Assembly: GCA_009360885.1 (NCBI GenBank) | Contig: SPEL01000004.1 | Span: 248,001-312,000 of the forward strand | Length of the DNA stretch: 64,000 bases | DNA from: Sphingobium sp. | Lineage (GTDB): Bacteria > Pseudomonadota > Alphaproteobacteria > Sphingomonadales > Sphingomonadaceae | Direction: 5' to 3' | Shown: positions 44,961 to 55,365 of the stretch, in pieces | How positions within the stretch are numbered: position 1 is the first letter of the stretch | How the letters are laid out: the number at the start of each line of letters is the position of its first letter | Notes under the pieces: generated by a model | What the model was told of the DNA's origin: nothing | Databases searched by the model: none | Seen by the model: the letters and a program-made list of their open reading frames with translations, nothing else | Translations under genes and position numbers: made by a program

Positions 44961-46303
44961 GCAACCAGCCTGTCATCACTCGTTTCGCACCGTCCCCCAC
45001 CGGGCAGATGCATGTCGGCAATCTGCGCACTGCGCTCCATAACTGGCTGTTGGCACAGCGCCATGGCGGACAGTTCTGGTTACGCATGGATGATACTGAT
45101 GCACAGCGTTCCACCGAGGAATATGCCGCCAGCATTCGCACAGATTTGCAATGGCTGGGTCTCGTTCCCGCGGGAGAGAAGAAGCAATCAGATCGCTTCG
45201 CCCTATATGAAGAGCATTTCACACGTCTGGCAGCAGAAGGCCGTGTCTATCCCTGCTATGAAACATCGCAAGAGCTAGACCTAAAGCGTAAGGTGCAACT
45301 GGGCCGCGGCCTGCCTCCGGTGTATGACCGAGCCGCCCTTACGTTGACCGACGCGGAAAAGGCCGCGTTGGAGGCAGAGGGCATCGCCCCCCATTGGCGT
45401 TTCAAACTGGATCATGACACCCCGATTCATTGGGCGGATATGGTGCGCGGCGAACAGAATTTTGACCCAAAGTTGCTCTCTGATCCGGTTATTCGCCGGG
45501 CGGACGGTAGCTGGCTCTATATGCTGCCTTCTGTAATCGACGATATAGATATGGGTATCACCCATATTGTGCGCGGAGAAGACCATGTTTCCAACACCGC
45601 TGCACAGATTCAGATGTTCGCGGCATTGGGCGCTGATGCCCCTTCTTTTGCCCATGAGGCTCTGCTGGTCGGCACCGAAGGCAAGCTGTCCAAGCGCCTC
45701 GGTTCAATCGGTATAGATTCATTTCGGGAAGCAGGGATGGAGCCAATTAGCCTGATTGCCCTACTCGCTCGCATTGGCACCAGTGATCCGGTCATTCCAG
45801 TAACGGAGCTAAGCCCGCTAATTGAGACTTTCGATTTTGCTCATTTTGGTCGGGCTCCTGCCCGCTTTGATGAGCAGGAACTCGCCATGCTGAATCAGAA
45901 AATCCTGCACTTACTGGATTTCACGGCGGTTCAATCCCGCCTGCCCCATGGCATGACGGAGGCAGCATGGCACGCCATCCGCCCGAACATCGCAACTGTA
46001 GCCCAAGCAGCGGGCTGGTGGGCAGTCGTCACCGGACCGCTGAGCGTTCCGGCAGTCGCCGAGGACGATAGGGACTTTATCGCGAAGGCGAAGGAAATTC
46101 TGACAACTCTTACCTTTGGTGATGATGTGTGGAAACAGCTCACCTCTGCCCTCAAGGAACAAACGGGCCGCAAGGGTAAGGCGTTATTTCTACCTCTGCG
46201 CCGCGCTCTCACAGCGCAAGATCATGGCCCAGATATGAGCGAGTTTTTACCGCTGATTGGACAAGAACAAGCCCTAGAACGATTACAGGCCGCGCTTTCC
46301 TGA
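44957..46303 (+). CDS. gltX: Glutamyl-tRNA synthetase
   Basis: A 448-residue class I synthetase. The HIGH-type motif lies in APSPTGQMHVGNLRT (about residues 11-25) and the KMSKS-type motif is GKLSKRLG (about 246-253). The bacterial GluRS C-terminal anticodon domain is present. Alphaproteobacteria often have two gltX copies; this shorter one is linked to nadE by an ATGA overlap and may be the second copy. Confidence 0.93.
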   Translation: MSNQPVITRFAPSPTGQMHVGNLRTALHNWLLAQRHGGQFWLRMDDTDAQRSTEEYAASIRTDLQWLGLVPAGEKKQSDRFALYEEHFTRLAAEGRVYPCYETSQELDLKRKVQLGRGLPPVYDRAALTLTDAEKAALEAEGIAPHWRFKLDHDTPIHWADMVRGEQNFDPKLLSDPVIRRADGSWLYMLPSVIDDIDMGITHIVRGEDHVSNTAAQIQMFAALGADAPSFAHEALLVGTEGKLSKRLGSIGIDSFREAGMEPISLIALLARIGTSDPVIPVTELSPLIETFDFAHFGRAPARFDEQELAMLNQKILHLLDFTAVQSRLPHGMTEAAWHAIRPNIATVAQAAGWWAVVTGPLSVPAVAEDDRDFIAKAKEILTTLTFGDDVWKQLTSALKEQTGRKGKALFLPLRRALTAQDHGPDMSEFLPLIGQEQALERLQAALS

Positions 46304-46311
46304 CCATAAGC

Positions 46312-46347
46312 AATAAGGGCGGGAACTATATAAGACCCGCCCTTATT
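46312..46347. terminator. Bidirectional terminator between gltX and the nitroreductase gene
   Basis: AATAAGGGCGGG (46312-46323) pairs perfectly with CCCGCCCTTATT (46336-46347) around a 12-nt loop. It sits between convergent stops (46303 plus, 46363 minus), with A/T-rich ends suited to termination in both directions. Confidence 0.85.
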
Positions 46348-46362
46348 ACATGATAACCGAAA

Positions 46363-46941
46363 CTAAATCAGTGGCCCGTTAAATGCGCTTTCAGCAACAG
46401 GCCGCCGATCACTGGGCGTTTCCCGTTCCTGCAAAGCTTCCGGCAGATCATCCTTGTTACCCGGATAACCAATGGCAATGGCGGCTTCTATCTGTAGCCG
46501 TTCTGGCGCATGGAGAATATTGCGCGCTGCATCCCAATCTACCCCCGCCATCGCATGCGTGGCCAGACCCATGCTCTGCGCCTGCAAAGCCAGGGACATC
46601 CACGCAGCCCCGGCATCAAAGCTATGGCTGCGCGATGGCTTAGGCTCTCCATGATAATCCGACATTGTATCAGACATGATAAAAACCAGCGCCGAGGCGT
46701 TTTTAACCCAAAGCTGATTTCCCGGTAGCAAGGTAGAGAGGAAATCATCCCAGTGAACATCGTCCCGCAATGCATAGGCAAAGCACCAGGGCTGAATATT
46801 CATGCTGGATGGTGCCCAACGAGCGGCCTCAAACAAGGAAAACAGCTTTTCCTGTGGTAATGGACGTGGATCAAATGCTCGCGGAGACCAGCGCCGCGTG
46901 AACACAGGCAGGACAGGATAATCAGCACAGCGATTGTTCAT
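46363..46941 (-). CDS. Nitroreductase family oxidoreductase
   Basis: A 192-residue FMN-dependent family member. The N-terminal RRWSPRAFDPRPLP and AARWAPSSMNIQPWCF match the flavin- and phosphate-binding segments of the group, and GLATHAMAGVDWDAAR and AIAIGYPG the later ones. It probably reduces nitro, quinone or other electrophiles with NAD(P)H; substrate unknown. It converges on gltX and is transcribed away from parB's 3' side. Confidence 0.9.
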   Translation of the reverse strand: MNNRCADYPVLPVFTRRWSPRAFDPRPLPQEKLFSLFEAARWAPSSMNIQPWCFAYALRDDVHWDDFLSTLLPGNQLWVKNASALVFIMSDTMSDYHGEPKPSRSHSFDAGAAWMSLALQAQSMGLATHAMAGVDWDAARNILHAPERLQIEAAIAIGYPGNKDDLPEALQERETPSDRRPVAESAFNGPLI

Positions 46942-47118
46942 AATATCCTCTTTGCTTGGTTTAGAGCAATTTCCATACAGATGGCATCATCTGGCTGGTT
47001 AAGAAAAGCAGTTTACCACAGCTACATTGCAGCAAAATAAAATCTTAGAGTGATTCAGCCGATACAAAAATGATCGAAAACCGCTCCGGAAAGTATTTCA
47101 GAAAATGCGTGCCGGAAA

Positions 47119-48132
47119 TTATATTAACTCACCCGAAAGGCGCTGGCACAGCATATCGAGCTGATCCAGCGTTGAATAGCGCAGCAACAAGGTGCCGCCA
47201 CCATTTGCACCATGATCCACTGACACTTTCATGCCTAATATATCGGACAGATGCTGTTCCAGCGCAGCGATATCGGCATCAGCTTGTTGCCCATTGGACA
47301 GACCTGCATCAGGCCGCCGAACAGAAGTGGATTCACTTCGGGCTGGCTTTCCTTTGCTTTGCTGCGCCAGTTTTTCGACCTGACGAACAGACAGCCCCTT
47401 ATCAATGATCTTCTGTGCAATTTGGGGGGCTTCTTCCACCCCAATCAATGCGCGGGCATGGCCCATGCTGAGGCGACCATCGCGCACAACATCTAAAACC
47501 GTGCCGGGCAAATCCAGCAACCGCATCATATTGGCAACATGACTGCGGGATTTACCCACCAACCTGCCTAATGCCTCCTGACTATGACCAAATTGCGCGA
47601 TCAGCCGGGAATAAGCCTCTGCCTCTTCAATCGGGTTCAGGTCTTGCCGCTGCACATTTTCGATGAGCGCAATTTCCATTGTTTCGGCATCGGTAAAATC
47701 CCGAACAATCGCAGGAATGCGGTGCAAACGCGCCCTCTGTGCCGCACGCCAACGCCGTTCACCCGCGACGATCTGATAATTGCCGCTGGAAACAATCCGC
47801 ACGATAATCGGCTGAATCACGCCGCGTAACGAAATACTTTCTGCAAGTTCCTGAAGAGCGGTTTCATCAAATTGTTTACGCGGCTGATCCGGGTGGGGCT
47901 GAATTGAGGCGATCTCAATATGCTGAACAGACCGACCATTAGCCACGCCACCAGCCGGTGCATTGCCGCCATCAGTACTGTCACCGCTAGCGACAGGTTC
48001 TTCACGCAATGTCTCACCCAGCAAAGCGGACAGACCACGCCCCAAACCATGCGTACGACGATGGGCCTTTCCGCCTTTTTCTTCCTTAGCCTCTTCACTC
48101 ACCGCCGCAACCTGTCCTTCCTTATTCGTCAC
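47119..48132 (-). CDS. parB: Chromosome partitioning protein ParB
   Basis: A 337-residue parS-binding CTPase. It has the N-terminal ParA-interacting GLGRGLSALLG, the CTP-binding ParB domain (QPRKQFDETALQELAESI; IVAGERRWRAAQRA; ENVQRQDLNPIEEA), a helix-turn-helix centre (EALGRLVGKSRSHVANMMRL) and a C-terminal dimerisation domain. Its ATG overlaps parA by four bases. Three parS sites are in this window. It marks the origin-proximal segregation locus. Confidence 0.97.
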   Translation of the reverse strand: MTNKEGQVAAVSEEAKEEKGGKAHRRTHGLGRGLSALLGETLREEPVASGDSTDGGNAPAGGVANGRSVQHIEIASIQPHPDQPRKQFDETALQELAESISLRGVIQPIIVRIVSSGNYQIVAGERRWRAAQRARLHRIPAIVRDFTDAETMEIALIENVQRQDLNPIEEAEAYSRLIAQFGHSQEALGRLVGKSRSHVANMMRLLDLPGTVLDVVRDGRLSMGHARALIGVEEAPQIAQKIIDKGLSVRQVEKLAQQSKGKPARSESTSVRRPDAGLSNGQQADADIAALEQHLSDILGMKVSVDHGANGGGTLLLRYSTLDQLDMLCQRLSGELI

Positions 48133-48908
48133 GCAGCCATTTCCGGCAACGGCAATCGTTCAATCAATTCCCGCGCCAACTGCATATAGGCCTCTGACCC
48201 AACGCAGCGATGATCGTAAATCAACGCAGGCAGACCATGACTGGGAGCCTCTGACAAACGAACATTGCGCGGAATAACGGTTTCAAATACAATTTTACCA
48301 AGACAGGATCGCACATCATCAGCAACCTGATCCGTCAGGCGATTGCGCCGATCATACATGGTGAGCGCAACCCCCATGATGGATAGCGTCGGGTTAAAGC
48401 GCCCCCTAATCCGTTCCACCGTGGTCAGTAATTGCGACAGACCTTCCAGCGCAAAAAACTCACATTGCAACGGCACCAATAAAGAATGGGCCGCGACCAA
48501 AGCATTGACCGTCAAAAGACCCAGAGACGGCGGGCAATCGATCAAGCAAATATCCCAATGGCCCGGAACATCCTCAAGGCTATTTTTTAAGCGATGCGTA
48601 CGCTCAGCAATGTCAATGAGCTCGATTTCTGCACCGGACAGGTCTTGCGTTGCAGGCACAATATCCAGTTTCGGCACGCGGGTGGGAATTACCGCATCGC
48701 TAAGCGCAGCGGAACCGATGAGCAGATCGTAGCTCGAATATTCGCGAGATTTATGGTCAATCCCAAGGCCAGTGGACGCATTGCCTTGCGGATCAAGGTC
48801 AATCAGCAAAACGCGCTGCCCCGTCGCGGCCAGTGCCGTTGCCACATTGATAGCCGTCGTGGTTTTCCCTACGCCGCCTTTCTGGTTGGCAATCGCAATG
48901 CAAATCAT
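48129..48908 (-). CDS. parA: Chromosome partitioning ATPase ParA
   Basis: A 259-residue deviant Walker ATPase with NQKGGVGKTTTAIN (residues 8-21; signature lysines K10 and K15), DLDPQGNAS and DCPPSLGLL. It forms nucleoid-bound gradients that carry ParB-parS complexes. It overlaps both parB and rsmG by four bases, so mnmG-rsmG-parA-parB are one transcript. Confidence 0.97.
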   Translation of the reverse strand: MICIAIANQKGGVGKTTTAINVATALAATGQRVLLIDLDPQGNASTGLGIDHKSREYSSYDLLIGSAALSDAVIPTRVPKLDIVPATQDLSGAEIELIDIAERTHRLKNSLEDVPGHWDICLIDCPPSLGLLTVNALVAAHSLLVPLQCEFFALEGLSQLLTTVERIRGRFNPTLSIMGVALTMYDRRNRLTDQVADDVRSCLGKIVFETVIPRNVRLSEAPSHGLPALIYDHRCVGSEAYMQLARELIERLPLPEMAA

Positions 48909-49552
48909 GCTTTACGCCCCTTTTTCCGCACATTTTTCAGGACCAAAATCGCGCTATCTTCTGCCGTCAGGCTGGGCGCGACACTGGCATCACTGTGCCA
49001 CAGGGTTTGGGCGATATCCAATTCATTTTGAAAATTTTGTCCCTTTGGCAAAACCCAGATTGTCCCTTTACGGGCAAGCGGCAGGGCAGACGCAATCAAC
49101 CTATCCATCGGCGCATAGGCACGGGCGCTGATGACAGACACCGGCCCATTCAGCGAAGGTCCAGCCTGCTCTACTTTGCCGCCAAAAACAGATGCATTAA
49201 GCCCTAATTGCTGAATGACATACTCCAGAAACTCTACGCGTTTACGGCGCATTTCTATCATCTTCACATGATAGCCAGAGAGAATCGCCACCACAATACC
49301 GGGCAGCCCTGCCCCCGCGCCGAGGTCCGCCCATATCTGTTTGCCATCAGCGGCAGGCGGGACCAATTTCAGTAATTGCGCGCTATCAACTATATGACGC
49401 GCCCAGACATGATCCCGTGTCGATTCCGCAATAAGATTCTGGTTCGCCATCTCCGTCAATAAGATGGCGACATAGCGTTCCAGCCTGTCCCATGTTTCAC
49501 GTGAAACATCAAAATTACTCTGCAACCATATGCGGGCTTCTTCTTCGGTCAT
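48905..49552 (-). CDS. rsmG: 16S rRNA m7G527 methyltransferase
   Basis: A 215-residue SAM-dependent methyltransferase (GidB). The SAM-binding motif is [16 protein letters not shown] (about residues 71-86), with the family segment [12 protein letters not shown] next. A perfect parS site lies within its 5' coding region (49493-49508), where it encodes residues in the [11 protein letters not shown] segment. Overlaps mnmG and parA by four bases each. Confidence 0.96.
   Translation of the reverse strand: MTEEEARIWLQSNFDVSRETWDRLERYVAILLTEMANQNLIAESTRDHVWARHIVDSAQLLKLVPPAADGKQIWADLGAGAGLPGIVVAILSGYHVKMIEMRRKRVEFLEYVIQQLGLNASVFGGKVEQAGPSLNGPVSVISARAYAPMDRLIASALPLARKGTIWVLPKGQNFQNELDIAQTLWHSDASVAPSLTAEDSAILVLKNVRKKGRKA
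49493..49508. other. parS: parS centromere site 2 (inside rsmG)
   Basis: A perfect TGTTTCACGTGAAACA palindrome inside the rsmG reading frame. The codons read as Val-Ser-Arg-Glu-Thr, so the site is kept without harming the protein. About 7.5 kb from the predicted origin. Confidence 0.95.
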
Positions 49553-51414
49553 GCTGCTTGCCCTCCGCTTTCTGACCGACGCCTGATATGCACTAATATC
49601 GCGGCCAATGCTGCCGGGGTAATGCCCGCTATACGCGATGCTGCCGCCAATGTTTCGGGCTTCGCCGCCAATAAGCGCTCTCGCATTTCAAGCGATAGTC
49701 CGCCTATTCCGTCATAGTCAAAAGTCGCGGGTATGCGGATAGCTTCATTGCGATGTAATTCTTCTATCTCTGCCGACTGCCGTTCAAGATAGGGCGCATA
49801 ATGAGCATCCTCCAATATCTCATCGCGCAAATCGGCATCAACCGACGCCAACAACGGGGCGAGATCGACAATAACCTTTTCCATTTCCGGAAAACGCGCC
49901 CATTCAAATAGGGAACGCTTGGTTCCGTCTTGCCGCACCGAAACACCTTCACGTGCCAGTTCATTCGGCGATTTCTCTATGCTCAGCTCTTCCATGACAG
50001 AGTCGCGTTGCTCCATCCTGCGGAGGAACCAGTCGCGTCTTTCTGACCCGATCAACCCATGTTCCAATGCCTGCCCGGTAAGGCGGGTTGTCGCATTATC
50101 TGCCCGCAAACGCAGGCGATATTCCGCCCGAGCCGTCAGCATTCGATAAGGCTCTGTCACGCCATGCAGGATGAGGTCATCGACCATCACTCCAATATAG
50201 CTGCCTGTACGCTCGAGAATAAGTGCATCCTGCCCCAGCGCATAGGCCGCCGCATTCGCACCGGCAACCAGCCCCTGCGCAGAGGCTTCCTCATATCCGG
50301 TGGTGCCGTTGATCTGTCCGGCACAATATAGGCCCGGCATCGCCAATAGCCCCAATGTTCTATCTAACGCACGCGGATCAACATAATCATATTCCACCGC
50401 ATAGCCTGGAACGACCATATCCACCTTTTCCAAACCGCGAATAGACCGCAGCATCTGCCACTGAATATCTACCGGTAAGGAGGTGCTAATCCCATTAGGA
50501 TAAACCAGATGCGTGTTCAGCCCTTCCGGTTCCAGAAAAATCTGATGCCCATCTCTGTCCCCAAAGCGGAAAATCTTATCCTCAATGGAAGGACAATAGC
50601 GCGGCCCCTTTCCTTCAATGGCGCCACTGAATAGGGGCGAACGATCAAGCCCGGAGCGAATGATGTCGTGGGTTTGCGCATTGGTGCGGGTAATCGCGCA
50701 GGCCAGTTGCGGAACCTTACGCCCACCAGCCATAGCCCCCATGGTCCAGCCCTCTTCATCTGATGGCTGCTCATCCAATATAGCCCAGTTAATTGTGCGG
50801 CCATCCAGACGAGCTGGCGTGCCGGTTTTCAGGCGCGACAAAGGAAGCCCCAACCCCCGAAGCCTCTCCCCTAAGCGGGTTGCAGCGCGCTCTTCCACCC
50901 GTCCACCGATGGATATTTCTTCGCCGCGAAATAGTTTGCCACCCAGAAAGGTTCCTGTCGCCAGCACCACTGCTGCCGCAGTGACAATGCTGCCATCCGC
51001 CAGTTCGACCCCGGTGATGGCACCATCCTTAACCGGGAGGTCTGCCGCTTCTCCAGCTATGATCGTCAACCCCTGTTGCGCGGCAAGCTGGCGTTGAACG
51101 GACGCACGAAACAAAGTACGGTCTGCCTGAACACGAGGTCCCTGCACTGCCTTGCCCTTGCTGCTGTTCAGCATCCGGTGATGGATAGCCGCGTCATCAG
51201 CAGCGCGCGCTATGATACCGTCAAAGGCGTCAACCTCCCGCACCAGATGCCCTTTACCCAGCCCGCCGATGGCCGGATTACAGGACATGGCACCGATTGT
51301 TCCTGCATCAAAAGTGATAAGGGCAGTGCGAGCGCCTTTGCGCGCCGCCGCCATAGCAGCCTCACACCCGGCATGACCGCCGCCAATGACAATCACATCA
51401 AAATCTGTCTTCAT
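49549..51414 (-). CDS. mnmG: tRNA uridine-34 modification enzyme MnmG
   Basis: A 621-residue FAD enzyme (GidA) that with MnmE adds (carboxymethyl)aminomethyl at wobble U34. FAD loop [19 protein letters not shown] near residue 9; [20 protein letters not shown] and the C-terminal helical MnmE-binding region are characteristic. It starts the mnmG-rsmG-parA-parB transcript, 75 bp after the parS site that separates it from mnmE. Confidence 0.97.
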   Translation of the reverse strand: MKTDFDVIVIGGGHAGCEAAMAAARKGARTALITFDAGTIGAMSCNPAIGGLGKGHLVREVDAFDGIIARAADDAAIHHRMLNSSKGKAVQGPRVQADRTLFRASVQRQLAAQQGLTIIAGEAADLPVKDGAITGVELADGSIVTAAAVVLATGTFLGGKLFRGEEISIGGRVEERAATRLGERLRGLGLPLSRLKTGTPARLDGRTINWAILDEQPSDEEGWTMGAMAGGRKVPQLACAITRTNAQTHDIIRSGLDRSPLFSGAIEGKGPRYCPSIEDKIFRFGDRDGHQIFLEPEGLNTHLVYPNGISTSLPVDIQWQMLRSIRGLEKVDMVVPGYAVEYDYVDPRALDRTLGLLAMPGLYCAGQINGTTGYEEASAQGLVAGANAAAYALGQDALILERTGSYIGVMVDDLILHGVTEPYRMLTARAEYRLRLRADNATTRLTGQALEHGLIGSERRDWFLRRMEQRDSVMEELSIEKSPNELAREGVSVRQDGTKRSLFEWARFPEMEKVIVDLAPLLASVDADLRDEILEDAHYAPYLERQSAEIEELHRNEAIRIPATFDYDGIGGLSLEMRERLLAAKPETLAAASRIAGITPAALAAILVHIRRRSESGGQAA

Positions 51415-51489
51415 CGCTGCTCCATAAATCAGCAGAGAGGCAGCGTCAAAGACCGTTATGAAAGAATGATTCGAAAAGCCATAAAGCGA

Positions 51490-51505
51490 TGTTTCACGTG
51501 AAACA
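51490..51505. other. parS: parS centromere site 3 (mnmE-mnmG gap)
   Basis: A third perfect TGTTTCACGTGAAACA palindrome, 16 bp past the mnmE stop codon and about 75 bp upstream of the mnmG start, about 5.5 kb from the predicted origin. Confidence 0.95.
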
Positions 51506-51521
51506 TTCGCCGCTTATTATC

Positions 51522-52826
51522 TCATTTACCGATACAGAAACGGGAGAAAAGACTATCCAGCATATCCTCAACACCACTGCGCCCAATCAGCCGGTCCATG
51601 GCATCTCGTGATAATCGCAATTGCTCCGCGACAATCAATAAATCCGTTTCCAACTGCGCATCCCGAAGCAATTGAACAATATTGGTAACGGCATCGCGCT
51701 GGCGCTTGTGCAGTGCATAGCTTCCCTCTGTTGGAATAAGATGTTTTACCTTGTTCAGTATCATCTCGACCAGCACCGCCATATTTTTACCTGTCCGTGC
51801 GGATATACAAATAGTTGTGCCTTCAGATTCAACCCAATCCACCCTATCCATCTGGGCAGACACGCATATCGCATCTTCTCGCGGGCTATCATCAGGTGCG
51901 CCAAGCCACAGCACTATATCCGCACTGTCGATTGCCTGCTTTGCCCGATCAATACCAATTTGCTCAATCCGGTCATCGGTTGTTTCCGCAAGCCCTGCAG
52001 TATCCGTGAGCACAAAAGCCACCCCACCAAGGCTTACCGGTACTTCTATCCGATCCCGCGTTGTTCCGGCTATGTCAGATACAATCGCGGCTTCCCGTCC
52101 CGCGAGCGCATTTAACAATGTGGACTTCCCTGCATTGGGCGGACCTGCCAGAACCAGATGAATGCCATCACGCAAACGTTCTGCCGATGGCGCAGAAAGC
52201 TGCGCTGCCATATCCAGCATCAGATCGGCCAAATTCTTACGAACGCCTGACTCTAATCCCTCATCAGGCACATCATCTTCATCAGAAAAATCGAGGAGAG
52301 ATTCCACCTGCGCGCTACATGCCAGTAAACGTCCGCGCCAATCCTCCAAACGGCGAGAAAAATGCCCATCCGCCATCATAATCGCAGCGCGGCGCTGACT
52401 CTCTGTTTCGGCCGAGAGAAGGTCCGCCAAACCCTCTGCTTCGTTCAAATCTATTCGGCCATTTTCAAAAGAACGGCGGGTAAATTCACCAGCCTCAGCC
52501 TCTCGCAAAGGAAAAGCATTCTCCTGCTTTGCCAGCGCAGCTAAAACCGCCCGCACCACGGCACTACCGCCATGACAATGCCACTCAACCAAATCCTCAC
52601 CCGTTACGGTATCCGGCCCCGGCAAACATAATATCAATGCCCGGTCCAGCACCTCTCCACTATCAGGATCGAGTAAAGCGCGCACATGGGCCGCTCGTGG
52701 CTGAGAGGGCGTCGCGTCCTTTGTAAACAAGGAATGTATAGCGAAAGAATGAGGCCCGCTAATGCGGATGACCGCAATAGCTGCGGGAGGGCGTCCACTG
52801 GACAACGCAAAAATAGTATCAGTCAC
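51522..52826 (-). CDS. mnmE: tRNA modification GTPase MnmE
   Basis: A 434-residue GTPase (TrmE), partner of MnmG. The N-terminal tetrahydrofolate-binding domain (about 1-120), helical domain, and inserted G domain with G1 GPPNAGKST (228-236), DIAGTTRD (251-258) and DTAG (275-278) are in order. The C-terminal FCIGK carries the catalytic-complex cysteine. It is followed by a parS site. Confidence 0.97.
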   Translation of the reverse strand: MTDTIFALSSGRPPAAIAVIRISGPHSFAIHSLFTKDATPSQPRAAHVRALLDPDSGEVLDRALILCLPGPDTVTGEDLVEWHCHGGSAVVRAVLAALAKQENAFPLREAEAGEFTRRSFENGRIDLNEAEGLADLLSAETESQRRAAIMMADGHFSRRLEDWRGRLLACSAQVESLLDFSDEDDVPDEGLESGVRKNLADLMLDMAAQLSAPSAERLRDGIHLVLAGPPNAGKSTLLNALAGREAAIVSDIAGTTRDRIEVPVSLGGVAFVLTDTAGLAETTDDRIEQIGIDRAKQAIDSADIVLWLGAPDDSPREDAICVSAQMDRVDWVESEGTTICISARTGKNMAVLVEMILNKVKHLIPTEGSYALHKRQRDAVTNIVQLLRDAQLETDLLIVAEQLRLSRDAMDRLIGRSGVEDMLDSLFSRFCIGK

Positions 52827-52841
52827 AGCCTGAACCGGCCC

Positions 52842-53087
52842 TTAGTCTCTATTGCCAGAAGTTCCACTAAGACCAATATTCATCATCTGCTGGAACATTC
52901 GCATGCTTGCATCCCCCATAGGTGCAAAAGCACGGATCATTTTTTCCATCTGTTCGATGCTACCGGCACCGTCCATTGCGCCGACCACCGAGGATATATA
53001 TTTTTCATGAACTGGCGAGAGATCCGGCAGACCGAGAAAGCTGCGCGCTTCTTCAGGGGTGCAATCAACATTGACTGTGACCTTCAT
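52842..53087 (-). CDS. DUF6489-like small protein
   Basis: An 81-residue protein starting MKVTVNVDCTPEEARSFLGL and ending in a Met-rich helical region (MRMFQQMMNIGLSG). This pattern is that of a small conserved alphaproteobacterial family annotated DUF6489, function unknown. GGGCGGG precedes the ATG at 53087; the upstream in-frame ATG at 53114 is less likely. It is 15 bp upstream of mnmE and probably co-transcribed. Confidence 0.75.
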   Translation of the reverse strand: MKVTVNVDCTPEEARSFLGLPDLSPVHEKYISSVVGAMDGAGSIEQMEKMIRAFAPMGDASMRMFQQMMNIGLSGTSGNRD

Positions 53088-53159
53088 ATCCCGCCCTTCC
53101 CCTTTGCAAAACACATCAGTCGATCAAACCAGACCGACTGATGGTTAAGCATTGGACTG

Positions 53160-53885
53160 TTACTTGAACAGGGTCAAGATACCGATATGCTGGTCGGTGA
53201 TGCCTTCATAGATCATCGTGCCAGCAACGTAGAGAATGACGAGCAGGCCAAGATAGGCAATCCAGCGGAAACGCTCAATATATTTGGCGATGACATTGGC
53301 AGCAACGCCCATCAAAGCCACTGACAGCACCAGACCAACGATAAGGATACCGGGATGTTCTCGCGCTGCACCAGCCACCGCCAGCACGTTATCAAGGCTC
53401 ATCGAAACGTCAGCAACAGCAACTGCCCAGGCAGCACCAGCAAAGCTCTTTGCCGGGCGGACACCGCTATTCTCGTCACCATGAATTTCTGGCGAACCGA
53501 CATTACCCGTGGTGGGTCGCAGTTCACGATACATTTTCCAGCTAACCCAAAGCAACAACAAGCCGCCTGCGAAAATCAGGCCGACAATTTGCATCAACTC
53601 GGTAACAACCAGCGCAAAGACGATACGCAGCACCAATGCAGCTACAATACCGATCATGATAACTTTACGGCGCTGATTTTCCGGTAGACCTGCCGCCAAT
53701 GCACCAACGATGATGGCATTATCACCCGCCAGCATGATATCAATCATCAGCACCTTGAAAAAGGCGGACATCTCTGCTGGTTCAGTAATATTGGCAAAAT
53801 CATTGACAATATGGGCCCATAGCTCAGCTAACGGCATAGGGGCTGCTGATACAGCGGCTGTGGCGGCAGATAATATTTCAAGCAT
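53160..53885 (-). CDS. TerC family integral membrane protein
   Basis: A 241-residue inner-membrane protein with about seven hydrophobic segments. The two acidic membrane motifs typical of TerC/YjbE proteins are LMIDIMLAGDNAIIVGALAA (about 46-65) and AVADVSMSLDNVLAVAG (about 155-171). The family is linked to metal (manganese or calcium) export and tellurite resistance; metal transport is the likely role. Lies between rho and DUF6489. Confidence 0.88.
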   Translation of the reverse strand: MLEILSAATAAVSAAPMPLAELWAHIVNDFANITEPAEMSAFFKVLMIDIMLAGDNAIIVGALAAGLPENQRRKVIMIGIVAALVLRIVFALVVTELMQIVGLIFAGGLLLLWVSWKMYRELRPTTGNVGSPEIHGDENSGVRPAKSFAGAAWAVAVADVSMSLDNVLAVAGAAREHPGILIVGLVLSVALMGVAANVIAKYIERFRWIAYLGLLVILYVAGTMIYEGITDQHIGILTLFK

Positions 53886-53918
53886 GGGAAAGAAACGCCC
53901 TTTTTGAAGAAAGGTTCA

Positions 53919-55175
53919 TCACTGATTCATAGAATCAAAGAAATCTTCATTAGTTTTGGAATTTTTCATCTTATCGAGCAAGAATTCCATAGCATCTACA
54001 GTGCCCATTTGCATCAATATACGGCGCAGGACCCACATTTTGGAAAGTGTTGTTTTCTCAACCAACAATTCTTCCTTACGCGTGCCGGATTTACCAACGT
54101 CAAGCGCCGGGAAGATACGTTTGTCGGCTACCTTACGGTCCAGCACCATTTCGCTATTACCCGTGCCTTTGAATTCTTCAAAGATCACTTCATCCATACG
54201 GCTACCCGTATCAATGAGGGCCGTCGCGATAATAGAAAGCGAGCCGCCTTCTTCAATATTACGGGCCGCACCAAAGAAACGCTTAGGCCGCTGGAGGGCA
54301 TTAGCATCCACACCACCGGTCAGCACCTTACCCGATGAAGGCACAACAGTATTATAAGCGCGCCCGAGGCGGGTGATACTATCGAGCAGGATGACAACAT
54401 CCTTCTTATGCTCAACAAGGCGTTTTGCCTTTTCTATAACCATTTCAGCAACTTGTACATGGCGTGCTGCTGGTTCGTCAAAGGTAGAGGATACAACCTC
54501 TCCCTTCACACTACGCTGCATATCGGTGACTTCTTCCGGACGTTCGTCAATCAGCAATACGATCAGGAACACTTCCGGATGATTATCCGTAATCGCCTTA
54601 GCGATATTCTGCAGCAGAACCGTTTTACCCGTGCGCGGCGGCGCAACGATAAGCGCGCGCTGCCCCTTCCCCTGCGGCGCAACAATATCAATAACGCGGG
54701 CTGATCGGTCCTTAATAGTCGGGTCCAGCGTATCCAGCCGTAATTTCTCGGTTGGGTAAAGCGGTGTAAGGTTATCGAAATTAACCCGATGACGCACGGC
54801 CTCGGGATTATCGAAATTCACGCTAATCAGCTTGGTCAGTGCAAAATAACGTTCGCCATCCTTGGGCGCACGGATTTCGCCTTCGACTGTGTCACCGGTG
54901 CGCAGCCCATATTTACGGACCTGATTGGGCGATACATAAATATCATCCGGCCCGGCGAGGAAATTTGCTTCCGCCGAACGAAGAAAACCAAAACCGTCCT
55001 GCAAGACCTCAATCGTGCCGACACCCATAATCTGTTCGCCATTTTCAGCCTCAGCCTTCAATATGGCAAACATCAGATCTTGCTTGCGCAGGGTGGATGC
55101 TCCCTCAACACCCAGCTCTTCAGCCATGGTGACAAGTTCAGCGGGCGTATGATTTTTGAGGTCTTTCAAATGCAT
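53919..55175 (-). CDS. rho: Transcription termination factor Rho
   Basis: A 418-residue RNA-dependent hexameric ATPase. N-terminal domain [15 protein letters not shown], cold-shock-type RNA-binding domain (about 50-120), Walker [16 protein letters not shown] and Walker [16 protein letters not shown] are present. It stops factor-dependent transcription. The gap upstream (55176-55365) carries a 10-bp hairpin and no gene. Confidence 0.98.
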   Translation of the reverse strand: MHLKDLKNHTPAELVTMAEELGVEGASTLRKQDLMFAILKAEAENGEQIMGVGTIEVLQDGFGFLRSAEANFLAGPDDIYVSPNQVRKYGLRTGDTVEGEIRAPKDGERYFALTKLISVNFDNPEAVRHRVNFDNLTPLYPTEKLRLDTLDPTIKDRSARVIDIVAPQGKGQRALIVAPPRTGKTVLLQNIAKAITDNHPEVFLIVLLIDERPEEVTDMQRSVKGEVVSSTFDEPAARHVQVAEMVIEKAKRLVEHKKDVVILLDSITRLGRAYNTVVPSSGKVLTGGVDANALQRPKRFFGAARNIEEGGSLSIIATALIDTGSRMDEVIFEEFKGTGNSEMVLDRKVADKRIFPALDVGKSGTRKEELLVEKTTLSKMWVLRRILMQMGTVDAMEFLLDKMKNSKTNEDFFDSMNQ

Positions 55176-55305
55176 ATAGAAATCCGGGGTGCGATTATAG
55201 CGTGATAGGGATGAGTATCAAAAGCCGCCCGGGGACATATGAATTGGGAAAATATCTTCTAACAGGCCGGACGGCCACAGATTCCAACCAGCGTTAGAAC
55301 GCAAC

Positions 55306-55339
55306 AGGCAGAGTGTCAAGCAACTGCTGCACTCTGCCT
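55306..55339. terminator. Hairpin between hemJ and rho
   Basis: AGGCAGAGTG (55306-55315) pairs perfectly with CACTCTGCCT (55330-55339), with a 14-nt loop. It lies 27 bp past the hemJ stop in the minus direction. There is no strong T run, so it may be a weak terminator or processing site in front of rho. Confidence 0.55.
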
Positions 55340-55365
55340 ATATTACAAAATATGTCAAAAGAAAA

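Noticed and set aside
46978-46993. CAGATG-GCAT-CATCTG small palindrome upstream of the nitroreductase gene
   Set aside because: A 6-bp stem of this size is expected by chance in a 64-kb window and no regulator is nearby.
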